Below are positions 1 to 9,100 of a stretch of DNA of 15,306 nt, piece by piece. The position numbers were made by a program, and so were the translations under genes. The DNA is taken from positions 1 to 15,306 of the forward strand of contig JAUVKO010000017.1 of NCBI GenBank assembly GCA_030596225.1, written 5' to 3'. The notes beneath the pieces are model-generated. The model was given only the letters and a program-made list of their open reading frames with translations. It did not search any database and was not told the DNA's origin. Each line of letters starts with the position of its first letter. Position 1 is the first letter of the stretch. This stretch comes from Fidelibacterota bacterium (GTDB taxonomy: Bacteria > Fidelibacterota > UBA8477 > JABMPR01).

Positions 1-701
1 GCCATGGCACGTAACCACCAGACCCGCCAAATAGCTTCGCGGACAATTGCCTTGGACATTTTGCTTTGTCCCACTGTGCGGTCAACGAATAAAATTGGAA
101 TTTCTTTGACTTTGTCAGGAGATCGGCGCCAGGCACGAAAATTCATTTCAACCTGAAAAGAATATCCATTACTGCGAACCTTATCCAGATTTAATTGTTT
201 TAAAAATGATACTCTCCAGCATTTAAATCCACCGGTACCGTCATTTACGGGCATCCGGGTCACGATCTGAATATATTTGCTGGCGAAATAGCTGAGCATA
301 AGACGTTGCAAGGGCCAATTCACGACGCTGATCCCATTTAAATATCTGGAACCGATGATCAAGTCGTTGGTTTTGATCTCCTTGAGAAATGTCTCAATGA
401 CTTCAGGATCATGTGAAAAATCTCCATCCATCTGCACAACCGTATCATAACCATGTTCTATTGCGTATTTAAAGCCGGCAATATAGGCAGTACCCAGACC
501 CAGCTTACCTTCCCGCTCCATAAGATGCAATTCAGGGGCAGTTTTCTGTCTAGCTTTAATCAGATCAGCCGTGCCATCCGGAGAGCCATCATCGACGATG
601 AGAATATCTGTTTTAACCGACAAAGACAGCACCTTATCGATGACCAAGATAATATTTTCTTTTTCATTATAAGTCGGGATGATAGTTAAGTTACAAGACA
701 T
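1..701 (-). CDS. Polyprenol-phosphate mannosyltransferase-like GT2 glycosyltransferase (3' end outside window)
   Basis: Membrane-associated family 2 glycosyltransferase that most resembles dolichol/polyprenol-phosphate mannose synthase, which moves a hexose from a nucleotide sugar to a lipid carrier at the cytoplasmic face. The translated reverse strand begins MSCNLTIIPTYNEKENI, the nucleotide-binding start of the GT-A fold. It continues with DDGSPDGT at residues 37-44, the metal-binding DGDFSHDP at 92-99, GSRY near 117-120 and GTGGFKCWR at 155-163, all in the family order. 233 complete codons are present and the frame is open at the window edge. Enzymes of this class end near 240-250 residues unless fused to a GtrA-like membrane domain, so only a short tail or such a fusion is missing. 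The ATG at 701 has AAGGAAG six bases upstream and overlaps the end of the RmlD-like gene by 11 bases, implying coupled translation. Family assignment is firm; the exact sugar and acceptor are inferred. Confidence 0.9.
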   Translation of the reverse strand, partial: MSCNLTIIPTYNEKENIILVIDKVLSLSVKTDILIVDDGSPDGTADLIKARQKTAPELHLMEREGKLGLGTAYIAGFKYAIEHGYDTVVQMDGDFSHDPEVIETFLKEIKTNDLIIGSRYLNGISVVNWPLQRLMLSYFASKYIQIVTRMPVNDGTGGFKCWRVSFLKQLNLDKVRSNGYSFQVEMNFRAWRRSPDKVKEIPILFVDRTVGQSKMSKAIVREAIWRVWWLRAM

Positions 702-1590
702 ACATTTCTTCCTTTAACAGAGCCAGTTCTTCGTTAATGCTTAAAATAGATATTCCCAGCTCTTGTTCCACTTTTTCACAGATCAAACCACTTCGCATTG
801 GTCGTGGTGCTCTCTGATTTAACTCAGTCGTTGAAATTGCATTAATTAAGTGAGAGGGCAACCCAAAACTGTCAGCGATCTTCAATGCAAATGTATAACG
901 CGATACGATATCTTTTGATCCAAAATGCCAAATATCCCACGCTTCCTGTTCAAATATGGCCCGAATCACTTTTGCTAAACGACGGGCATAGGTGGGATTA
1001 TTATATTGATCGTCAACAATACGAACAGAATTGTTTTGTCTCAATTTATTGATCAGCCAATCCACAAAACTACTCTTTAGTTCAATTCCCTGGCCGTACA
1101 TCACATTGGGTCTGATAACCGCCATCTTTTTCCAAGTGTCAAGAACTGCTTGTTCTCCTGCATACTTGGATTCAGCATATTTTCCACGGGGATCACAAGA
1201 TGCTGATTCAGGATATGGACCAGCGTTCCCGTTAAACACATAATCAGTGGAAATATGGATCATGGGGATATCCAGGTTTTTGCATATTTTTGCTAAAACC
1301 TTCGGGACTTTCCCATTTACAGCAAAGGCCAGTTCGTGTTCGTCTTCAGCTCGGTCAACATTCGTATATGCAGCTGTGTGAACTAACGCATCAGGGGCAA
1401 TCTGATCAATATGTCTGGTCAGTTCTGCTGTATCATTTAGATCCAGCTGTGCCACATTGATCTCTTGTTGCGGAGTATAAATACTCTGATTTAGATCAAC
1501 GCCAAACAGTTCATGATCATCAGAAAACTCTTTGACAAGATTCTGCCCTAATAATCCATTTATTCCAGTGATCAATAAACGTTTTTTCAA
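691..1590 (-). CDS. rfbD: dTDP-4-dehydrorhamnose reductase-like SDR protein (RmlD family)
   Basis: Extended short-chain dehydrogenase of the RmlD sugar-nucleotide-binding family. The classical member reduces dTDP-4-keto-rhamnose to dTDP-L-rhamnose with NAD(P)H in the cytoplasm. Visible signatures are the Rossmann glycine motif GINGLLG at residues 9-15, HTAAYTNVD at 71-79, STDYVFNG at 114-121, the catalytic Y138-xxx-K142 pair inside KYAESKYAGE, YNNPTYA at 196-202 and RPMRSGL at 263-269. At 299 residues it has normal length. The start is a TTG at 1590 with AGGA nine bases upstream; no better ATG precedes it. It lies 15 bases after the DUF4837 gene and overlaps the downstream glycosyltransferase. 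No rmlA, rmlB or rmlC is in the window, so a related reductase acting on another 4-keto sugar is possible and the symbol is tentative. Confidence 0.85.
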   Translation of the reverse strand: MKKRLLITGINGLLGQNLVKEFSDDHELFGVDLNQSIYTPQQEINVAQLDLNDTAELTRHIDQIAPDALVHTAAYTNVDRAEDEHELAFAVNGKVPKVLAKICKNLDIPMIHISTDYVFNGNAGPYPESASCDPRGKYAESKYAGEQAVLDTWKKMAVIRPNVMYGQGIELKSSFVDWLINKLRQNNSVRIVDDQYNNPTYARRLAKVIRAIFEQEAWDIWHFGSKDIVSRYTFALKIADSFGLPSHLINAISTTELNQRAPRPMRSGLICEKVEQELGISILSINEELALLKEEMYVL

Positions 1591-1605
1591 TGAATCGATT
1601 CCTGC

Positions 1606-2634
1606 TTATTCTGGTTCAAATAGTTTTGTGTCAAATGTGCGAATGATCGTCTCCATCTGCCGGATATATGGAATCTTTTCCTTGTGTGGAGCGTGAATAA
1701 TGCCGGTCAACAGATATATCCTGTCTTTTATTGGCTCATAAAACCCATAGGCAACAAAAGGACCGCCTTTGATCTCTTCCTTTGATTCCCAGAGACCATA
1801 ATACTTATAAGCTGAGTATTCCTTGAACCACATGGGTTCGACAATAAGAAAATCTTCATTTATCTTGACACTATCCAATTTGCTGGTAAATGTATTTTTT
1901 AACAAGTCATCCAATTGAACTTCCAGCTCTGTAGAATCGTTGGGTGTTTCCCAACTAACCGTTAACCAGCGATATGGAAAATCACGACCCAACCAGACAA
2001 GTTTTGTTTTAGAATTATTCTCTATTTCCACATAATCATGCATCATACGCAGATAGTATCCGTACTGTTCAAAATACGACTCAGCAAGATCAAACTGTTC
2101 GCCTGAACGGTAAACAAAGGCCGTGTTGCGTTTATACATTATGCGCTCTACAAAATCAAATATCTGATCCTGATTAACCTTTAAGCGGTTGCGTAAGTCA
2201 GCAAGGGATTTCCCAACCACAATGATCAGAGCCTGTCCTTGGGCATAGGCATCTTCGCGATAATAGTAGCCTCTCGCGTTTTTTCGAATCCGTTGTATGG
2301 TTGAATCAGGCAGCATGGCTTGGACTTGTGGTGTCACGTCGCTGTAGGACTCAAGACGAGTTAGAATCATCAAGTTCTTATTCTTGCTATTTAGGTTTAG
2401 ATCCTCAGCGTTTATTCTCTGAAAGGTATAAAGTGGTTCAGCAGGAGGAGTTTTATATATCTTGCCCAATGTCTCCGTCAGTATTGGCTCACAGACTTCC
2501 CAATTTTCATCATCACAGATGACAGTGATCACATGATCATAACCGATTGCTTTTTCTTTTGGCCGTTCACACGACTGCAAAATCAGGAATATTGTCAATA
2601 CAGTGAATATTGCTTTAAACATCCTTAGTTCCAT
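1606..2634 (-). CDS. DUF4837 family lipoprotein
   Basis: Predicted envelope lipoprotein of 342 residues. The N-terminus is a hydrophobic signal ending in a lipobox, LQSC, with Cys22 as the acylation site. The mature part (EPLYTFQRI, NLMILTRLES, then a C-terminal half rich in aromatic residues) matches my recollection of the DUF4837 family from Bacteroidota and relatives, whose function is unknown. No catalytic motif is apparent. The sequence after the Cys is charged and soluble, so the protein is probably a globular domain tethered to a membrane on the periplasmic side. The ATG at 2634 has GGAGG six bases upstream (2641-2645), which favours it over the Met five codons in. It follows ribonuclease R by 72 bases and precedes the RmlD-like gene by 15. 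Lipoprotein nature is well supported; the family name is from memory. Confidence 0.8.
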   Translation of the reverse strand: MELRMFKAIFTVLTIFLILQSCERPKEKAIGYDHVITVICDDENWEVCEPILTETLGKIYKTPPAEPLYTFQRINAEDLNLNSKNKNLMILTRLESYSDVTPQVQAMLPDSTIQRIRKNARGYYYREDAYAQGQALIIVVGKSLADLRNRLKVNQDQIFDFVERIMYKRNTAFVYRSGEQFDLAESYFEQYGYYLRMMHDYVEIENNSKTKLVWLGRDFPYRWLTVSWETPNDSTELEVQLDDLLKNTFTSKLDSVKINEDFLIVEPMWFKEYSAYKYYGLWESKEEIKGGPFVAYGFYEPIKDRIYLLTGIIHAPHKEKIPYIRQMETIIRTFDTKLFEPE

Positions 2635-2674
2635 TTTAGACCTCCAAATACTGACTCAATATTCTCAGACTTGA

Positions 2675-2706
2675 AATTTATAAAAATAAACCTGTTAATG
2701 CAGGGG
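2675..2706 (-). terminator. Possible weak intrinsic terminator after rnr
   Basis: Just after the rnr stop, the minus strand carries CCTG-CATTAA-CAGG (2704-2691), followed immediately by TTTATTTTTATA. The stem is only four base pairs with a six-base loop, so at best it would attenuate transcription between rnr and the lipoprotein gene. The intact GGAGG site downstream suggests read-through continues. Confidence 0.25.
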
Positions 2707-4806
2707 TTAATTCTGAATAAGAACAAAATCTGCCAAACCTTCTGAAATAGACACTGAAGTCACTTTTACACGTACTGGATCACCCAGCCTGTACATTTTC
2801 TGTGTTCTTCTTCCAGTTAAACTGTAACTGTCTTCATGATATTCATAGTAATCGTCACTTAGGCTTGATGCATGTACCAAACCATCCACAAAAGTCTCTG
2901 CTAATTCTACGAAGAATCCGAATTGCATGACACCTGATATCACTCCATCAAATTCCTCTCCCACTCTTTTGCTTAGATATTGCAGTTGCTTCATCTTCAT
3001 GTGATCGCGTTCGGCTTCAACGGCAACTCTTTCGCGTTGTGAACAATGCTCAGCTAAACCAGCCAATGCTTTGAGAGTTGGTTTTGGATCATCGGTATTG
3101 CCCAAATATGATTTCAGCAATCTGTGCACAGTGAGATCAGGATAACGACGGATAGGCGAAGTGTAGTGAGTGTAGGATTTGAAGGCTAAACCGAAATGCC
3201 CCAGATTTTCCACAGAATATTTGGCCTTAGTCATAGAGCGCAGAGCAACTTTCTCAATGAAATGTCGATAAGGACTCTCTCTGACGGCATCGACCAATAC
3301 TTGATAATCCTTGGGCTTGACCGGACTTGATATTCTCTGGGGTATATTCAAGCGTTGCAAAATATTCTTGAATTTTGAGATACTGTCGGCCGAAGGAGAC
3401 TCATGAATCCGGTAAATACCCGGAAGTTTCGCCTTGCGGTTCATCAACGCCAGATACTCAGCGGTCACTCGATTAGCTGCCAACATGAACTCTTCCACCA
3501 GACGATGTGAGATTAATCGTTTTGAAGGCTTTATATCATGCGGGAATCCTGAATCATCCAGGGTTATGATGGGTTCCGAGAGATCCAGATCAATGCTTCC
3601 TTTGGCCTTGCGCTCCCTGAAAAGGATTTTTCTTAACTTCTCCATCTCATGGATATCGCCGGCATATTGATCATCCTTGCCATCCAGGATAAGTTCAACT
3701 TCCTCATAGGTAAAACGTTGTTTCGAGTGAATGACAGAAGGAAATATCTTGTAATTGTTGATGACACCGTCCCGGCCGATTTCCATCATGCATGACATAC
3801 TCAATCGATCGATACTTGGTTTAAGGGAACATAGATCGGAAGCAAGCTTCTCCGGGAGCATATGAATTGCTGAACCAACCAGATATACGCTGGTTCCTCT
3901 TTTCCTGGCACCGCGGTCAACGGGGCTTCCCGGTGTCACATAATGAGAGACATCTGCAATATGAACCCCCAGCACCCAACCGTTCTTCTTGACTTCAATG
4001 GACATTGCATCATCAAAATCCTGGGCAGATTCCGGATCTATGGTGAAACAGGTCAACTTTCTCAAATCTTGTCGATTCTTTAATTCAGACTGAACACTTT
4101 CTTCAGTGTAAGATTCAGCTTGAGCCAAGGCCTTCTCCGTCCAAAAGGTGGGCAGATCATGTTCGCGTATGATCAGTGCTTTATCCAGTCCCGGATCACC
4201 TCTGAATCCCAGAACTTCCTGAATTCTTACAATGGGCTCCGGATGACCAATTTCCCAGCTAATCAGTTCCACGGCTACAATTTGACCATCACGAGCAAGT
4301 CCGGGCTGCCCCTGTTCCACAGCGAAACGAACTCTGATTCTTTTGTCTTCAGGAATGACCCATTCTCCAAAGCGGTCTAGCTGATAAGCACCCACAAATT
4401 CTGTCTGATGACGCTTGATCACATCTATGATCTTACCTTCCAGTTTATCACCGGATTGTCTTTTTAGAATTTTAACCCTAACTAGATCCCGGTGCAGAGC
4501 ATGCTGCATATCCTGAGCTCTGATAAATATCTCAGATCCGTCCTTGAGTTCAACAAATCCGAATCCCCGACTTGTGACAGCAAGTATTCCGGTTTTTTCC
4601 TGTTGCTTAGGTTTATAGGCATACTGGTGACGTCCTTTTTGATCTATGTCGCCTTTGCGATAAAGTTCGAGCAGGAGCACCTTCAGGGTGCGATAGTCAC
4701 GTTCCCTTATGTGGGCTGCCTTGAGTAGGGTGCGGGGTTTGTACCAGCGTCCCTGATTCTGTTTAAGAACATCCATTAACTTTTTTTGGATCATTGATCT
4801 ATCCAT
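2707..4806 (-). CDS. rnr: Ribonuclease R
   Basis: Processive 3'-to-5' hydrolytic exoribonuclease of the RNase II/RNB superfamily. It degrades structured RNA in the cytoplasm and takes part in mRNA turnover and rRNA quality control. The 699-residue protein has the full architecture: an N-terminal winged-helix segment (about 1-65), cold-shock-like OB domains (about 70-220), the RNB catalytic domain (about 250-565) and a C-terminal S1 domain (about 617-697). The metal-binding motif DPESAQDFDDA is at residues 257-267 and TSPIRRYPDL at 549-558, so catalytic residues look intact. There is no long basic tail of the enterobacterial kind. The ATG at 4806 has an ideal GGAGGAG site and lies inside the last codons of the Omp85-like gene (16-base overlap). 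Sitting in an envelope operon is a contextual oddity rather than evidence of a different function. Confidence 0.97.
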   Translation of the reverse strand: MDRSMIQKKLMDVLKQNQGRWYKPRTLLKAAHIRERDYRTLKVLLLELYRKGDIDQKGRHQYAYKPKQQEKTGILAVTSRGFGFVELKDGSEIFIRAQDMQHALHRDLVRVKILKRQSGDKLEGKIIDVIKRHQTEFVGAYQLDRFGEWVIPEDKRIRVRFAVEQGQPGLARDGQIVAVELISWEIGHPEPIVRIQEVLGFRGDPGLDKALIIREHDLPTFWTEKALAQAESYTEESVQSELKNRQDLRKLTCFTIDPESAQDFDDAMSIEVKKNGWVLGVHIADVSHYVTPGSPVDRGARKRGTSVYLVGSAIHMLPEKLASDLCSLKPSIDRLSMSCMMEIGRDGVINNYKIFPSVIHSKQRFTYEEVELILDGKDDQYAGDIHEMEKLRKILFRERKAKGSIDLDLSEPIITLDDSGFPHDIKPSKRLISHRLVEEFMLAANRVTAEYLALMNRKAKLPGIYRIHESPSADSISKFKNILQRLNIPQRISSPVKPKDYQVLVDAVRESPYRHFIEKVALRSMTKAKYSVENLGHFGLAFKSYTHYTSPIRRYPDLTVHRLLKSYLGNTDDPKPTLKALAGLAEHCSQRERVAVEAERDHMKMKQLQYLSKRVGEEFDGVISGVMQFGFFVELAETFVDGLVHASSLSDDYYEYHEDSYSLTGRRTQKMYRLGDPVRVKVTSVSISEGLADFVLIQN

Positions 4807-6191
4807 GATACTCCTCCGGAATACTCGATATGTAGAAAACTATTACGCAGATCAACACCCTGGTGGGTAGCCAGAATCAATCTGATAGGACCTCTGCTGC
4901 TATGCAGCTGCACACCAACCCCATAACCAATGAGGTGTTTGGGCATATTCGATTCATAATACATACCCAGATCAAACAAGGCAAGCAACTCTGATTGTGG
5001 ACTCAGTGAAAAATGCAGATCATGTTGAAGACTGATAACTGATGGACTTCTCACAAAATTCTCAGTATAGCCCCGAATACTGTTCACACCGCCCAATGGT
5101 TCAAGAATTGAAGGGTCGGTCGTCGCTGTGACCTGGTTCTGGATCGTGAAAGCTGTTTTTTGGGAGATATATAATTTTAATAATAATGCTAATTCTGCCT
5201 CAGACCGCAGTGTAAAACGGCTCACTGAAGACGGCTCGAAATTAATTTCCTGATAAAGCGCTGTTCTGAGAGCAATTCCACGGTGAGTAGCTAAATTTAA
5301 GTATGAATGGCGGTATCCAAGCCCTAACAGCCTTCTTCTGCTAGATCGCCAATCCGGATTGAGCAAAGCACCATCATGCGTGATCAGAGATTGGTGATCC
5401 TCATATTCAAAGATCAATGATCTGTCCCAATCAATACTCCAATCAAGACCTATTCCGCATTTAATAACCTGGTAACCACCATTTACCACTTCTCTCCCAA
5501 ATCTGAATAAGGCTTTTAGGGGCAACTCGAATAGCCAGGGATGTTCATACCCCAGAGTAATGATCTCTGAATTGGTCTTGAAGCGCCTCCAGTTCAAGCG
5601 AATGGACTTGCCCCTGCCATCCAGGTTTGGCACATACAGGTTGATGTGTCCGAACCAGGCAAGCGTATCTGCACCAGAGCTTTGATTAAAAGCCGCCAAT
5701 GCATCCACATTGATCTCAGGCCTGTCCTTCATTACATAAGTCAGGTGATAAGCATTACTTGCATCTTTTGCGGTATAGGTCTCATTCAGAAAGCGGTATC
5801 CCAGATTTGTGATCCGTTGTTCTGCTTTTTCCTGCTTATCGGCTTTAATACGAGTAGCACCCAATAAATATTCTTTTTGTATATAACCCAGGTCTCTTTT
5901 GGCTACGCCACTAAAATGAATATGCTCTATTTCAGCCATGGTTCCCGGGTTGATCGTGGCTGTGATCCGACTGGAATCTCCACCCATATCTGATAACTCG
6001 ATATTAGCATCCCAGTAACCCCGGATTTTTAATCCTTCCAATCGATCATTGAGAATTGAGTCGATCTCTGTTGATCTCACGGATAGCGTGTCTCTATTAT
6101 TCATATTCACCAGAACCAGTTCCATGCTCTGTGCATGGAGACATCCGAACATCAATAACATGAGCGATAATCTTAGCATATTCACAGACAT
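4791..6191 (-). CDS. Small Omp85-family outer-membrane protein (BamA/TamA-like barrel with POTRA-like N-terminus)
   Basis: Predicted outer-membrane beta-barrel of the Omp85 superfamily, whose members insert or translocate proteins across the outer membrane. It has an N-terminal signal peptide (LRLSLMLLMFGCLHA, cleavage before Gln21). A periplasmic stretch of about 130 residues (25-155) follows, enough for about two POTRA-like modules (IEHIHFSGVAKRDLGYIQ fits the POTRA pattern). The barrel then has alternating amphipathic strands. The family hallmark GGVNSIRGY is at residues 367-375, with Arg373 as the loop-6 arginine, followed by LFDLGMYY and GVGVQLHSSRGPIRL near the end. At 466 residues it is much shorter than a true BamA with five POTRAs. 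The ATG overlaps the preceding stop as TAATG, so translation is coupled; AGGA lies ten bases upstream. The C-terminus (GGVSWIDQ) lacks the usual terminal aromatic residue. The superfamily call is good; the client is unknown. Confidence 0.85.
   Translation of the reverse strand: MSVNMLRLSLMLLMFGCLHAQSMELVLVNMNNRDTLSVRSTEIDSILNDRLEGLKIRGYWDANIELSDMGGDSSRITATINPGTMAEIEHIHFSGVAKRDLGYIQKEYLLGATRIKADKQEKAEQRITNLGYRFLNETYTAKDASNAYHLTYVMKDRPEINVDALAAFNQSSGADTLAWFGHINLYVPNLDGRGKSIRLNWRRFKTNSEIITLGYEHPWLFELPLKALFRFGREVVNGGYQVIKCGIGLDWSIDWDRSLIFEYEDHQSLITHDGALLNPDWRSSRRRLLGLGYRHSYLNLATHRGIALRTALYQEINFEPSSVSRFTLRSEAELALLLKLYISQKTAFTIQNQVTATTDPSILEPLGGVNSIRGYTENFVRSPSVISLQHDLHFSLSPQSELLALFDLGMYYESNMPKHLIGYGVGVQLHSSRGPIRLILATHQGVDLRNSFLHIEYSGGVSWIDQ
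4811..4817 (-). promoter_or_regulatory. Strong ribosome binding site of rnr inside the upstream gene
   Basis: GGAGGAG on the minus strand lies four bases before the rnr ATG, with core GGAGG six bases away. The same bases encode Gly-Gly-Val of the Omp85-like protein, so ribosomes finishing that gene sit on the rnr initiation site. This decides the rnr start. Confidence 0.75.
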
Positions 6192-9100
6192 TAGAAGTGG
6201 GTCCTTCCTTCCACCCTGAGAAACTGTTCTGTTCTACTCAGGCCTCTTTTCTGCAAACTGTAATTCAGTGTCATCTGAAAACGATTTGAAAACGTATAGC
6301 GACCGTTTAGCGTATACTTCCAGTTATTGCCTGGTTGGCGACCGGAAAATACAGAATATGGGATACCACTTACATCAGCCTGGATTCTGGAAAGTGATAA
6401 CTTCTGATCAACCCTCCCACGTCGCTTAATTCTCAGCTTGTGATCCAGTATGGCGTATCCTTCCTGGTATGTTTGATTCAAATGCAGGTCATCCACCTGT
6501 GAATATTTTATAAGCAGTCCATATTTTTGTATTTGTGACAGTATATACGTGTACTCAATAAAGGGTCGGAAAGAGACCCAGGACTCTGTGGCTAGTGGAT
6601 TATACTCAACCGTGCGTTCCCGGTTTTCATAGGATAATCCGATCTTAGATGAATTCGAATTGTTCCAAATGATATTGCCATTAATCTCATGCGAACGAAA
6701 AAGATTATCCTCATCACCAAAATTGTATAATGTCGAATGGTTATTACTGGATTTTCCTGAGTAATTCAACTTATTCAGTAGCGTTTGACGTCCGGTTTGA
6801 TAACTCAGATCAAGTATCTGAATTGCTTGATCCTGGATCCTTGTCCCATTCTCTACCTGGAGCTTTACTCTCAATTCAGAGCTAAATCGACTCCTAAACC
6901 CTATTTTATCCGGTTTTCCATAAGAAGAGCTGGTAAATTCCAGACGTGTTTTATTTTCATATTTTCTCACCTGTTCCTCTATATCAGAGAAAACGCGTTG
7001 CCGGATATAGCGTCCACCACTTATTGGAATGTAATCCATGATAATTGGATCATAACTGTAATCACCATAACCTGTGTCTACTTCCATATAGTGATAATCG
7101 TATTTTGGGATATGTTCTTCATCGATAAGGAAACGTTCCTGAAATCTCAAACGATTTTTTAAGGCATTACCGGTAAATTGGATATTCCCCAGATAGTAAC
7201 GAGTAACAGCGCTGCTGTCATTATGATGCTCTCTGAATTTTAGCTGAACCCGACCATCAGTATTCAGAATATTTACAAAAGTATATTCTGTAGCCCAATC
7301 CTGTCGCTGATCCTGCCATAATTTGATATTCTCTGCACTCAGAAAAACACCTTGATCTGGTGCAAGGCGATAATCCTGGCGCTGGTCAAAATTAAGGGCA
7401 AGTTTTTGATTGGCCGACCAGGTGTAGTTAAGTCCGATTCCAGAGGTCAGGTGATCATTAGAGGGATAATGCGGTGTGTCAACCCCATCTTCAGCATTCA
7501 ATCGGAGCACCGCTCTTACTTTGGAGAAATTCAATGCTGAATGGAGAGCATGCTGTTGACTGAAATTGCCATTGTGATCAGTCAGGTAGCTTTTGACGGC
7601 CAGCTCTATAGGAGCATTTTGCTTTGTTTTGGCTTCCAACTGAATTTGCTGACCCATGATTTCACCGGATCGAGCCAGACGTGAAGCTTCACCCCTAACA
7701 AAGCTGCCATCAGTCTTTCCAATACGTAAGTGACCATAGTTTAAATGTTCATCCTCACCATTTCGTGAAGCTACCTGCCAACGCCGATAATACTCATTAC
7801 TCTCTAGCACATCATGACTACGAAATCCTGCCGAATAGTGTTTATCACCCAGCATTAGACCCAGATAGCGACCAACAGAACTCAATTTAACATTCCATGC
7901 ATTTTCAGAGTTGTTGCTGTTGGTTGTGGCATACAGATTCTTCACATTCTGTGAAACACCCAGATCCACATCAAGTGTAATATTACCGGCACTGGCTCTC
8001 CCATGAACTGACAAGACAGATTGAGATTCCGGGGCAAACAATCGTTGGGATGGTAGATATTCACCTTGGAGCGTGTCATAAATGAAATAGCTTCCAATTG
8101 AATTCAGGATTTTCCGGTATTGTCCCTGTTCCAAGCCAACAAAACTAAAGTCAACGGAAAGATTTCCGAGTCCATCCCCGGCATACACCAGAACACCGTT
8201 CTCATCGACTCTATAATCCCCATTTATTGTATCGGAGGTAACGCTGCTTAACCAGGTCGTTTGCACGCTATCAGCTAAGCCGGCAAAAACATCTATTAAG
8301 CGATCTGCATCAACATTTCCCAATGGATTTTTTTGATCATCTTTAAGTTGCTGCCATGCTGCAGATATGAAGAACGGTGAATGTTCTCTGTCCCCGAGGG
8401 AAAAACCACCACTGATCAACTGTTTACCAAATGAATAGGAAGCCAGATAGATATCCGGAACATATTCAAACTCAACACTGATCCGTGAATTACTGGAGAG
8501 AATTCTGTTTTGTGTGAAAGTGATTTCTGCAGCATTATAATCGATGATGTAATCATCTTCCTCTCCGCGTTGCAGCAGTTGATCATTCACCTTGACCTTC
8601 TCAGATCCTGCCAGAACAATGATGAATTTCTCTCCATTCTTTCCGCTCAATCGGTAGGGTCCCTGTTTCCCATCTTTTCCCTGTATCTGTTGCAAATAAT
8701 ATTTTCCATAGCTGAACCCAAGTGAGGAGTGCATTTGAGCCAAGCCTGATTTTGCGTGAAAATCAAGACCCTCTATGGATCGATCCAGTTTTCCGAACTT
8801 GCCGTTGCTCTGATGTAAATCAATATCTCCAACTGAGGCACTCATTGCCGGTCCGGTGACATTTACCAGAACACGATCAAAATCATTAAGTCTGCGCGTA
8901 TTGCCAATGGGCTGCAAAGGAGATGTTTTATCAGTAAGCACCCCTGATACTGTATAATGTTCACTAAGAGAACCTTTGATCTTTAGATACATACTGGATT
9001 GCAGCGAAACAGAGGCATTGCTTGAGACTTGTATTCCACGACTGATACTACCTGTGGCAGCCAGGCCAGAAGCTGAATTGCCCTGAGAACGGCCGGGGAC

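Noticed and set aside
453..689. Plus-strand open frame opposite the glycosyltransferase
   Set aside because: The minus-strand frame here carries clear GT2 motifs; the plus-strand frame is an antisense by-product.
6785..7162. Plus-strand open frame of 125 codons
   Set aside because: It lies entirely inside the giant barrel gene on the other strand, has no recognisable domain and has a composition typical of an antisense shadow.
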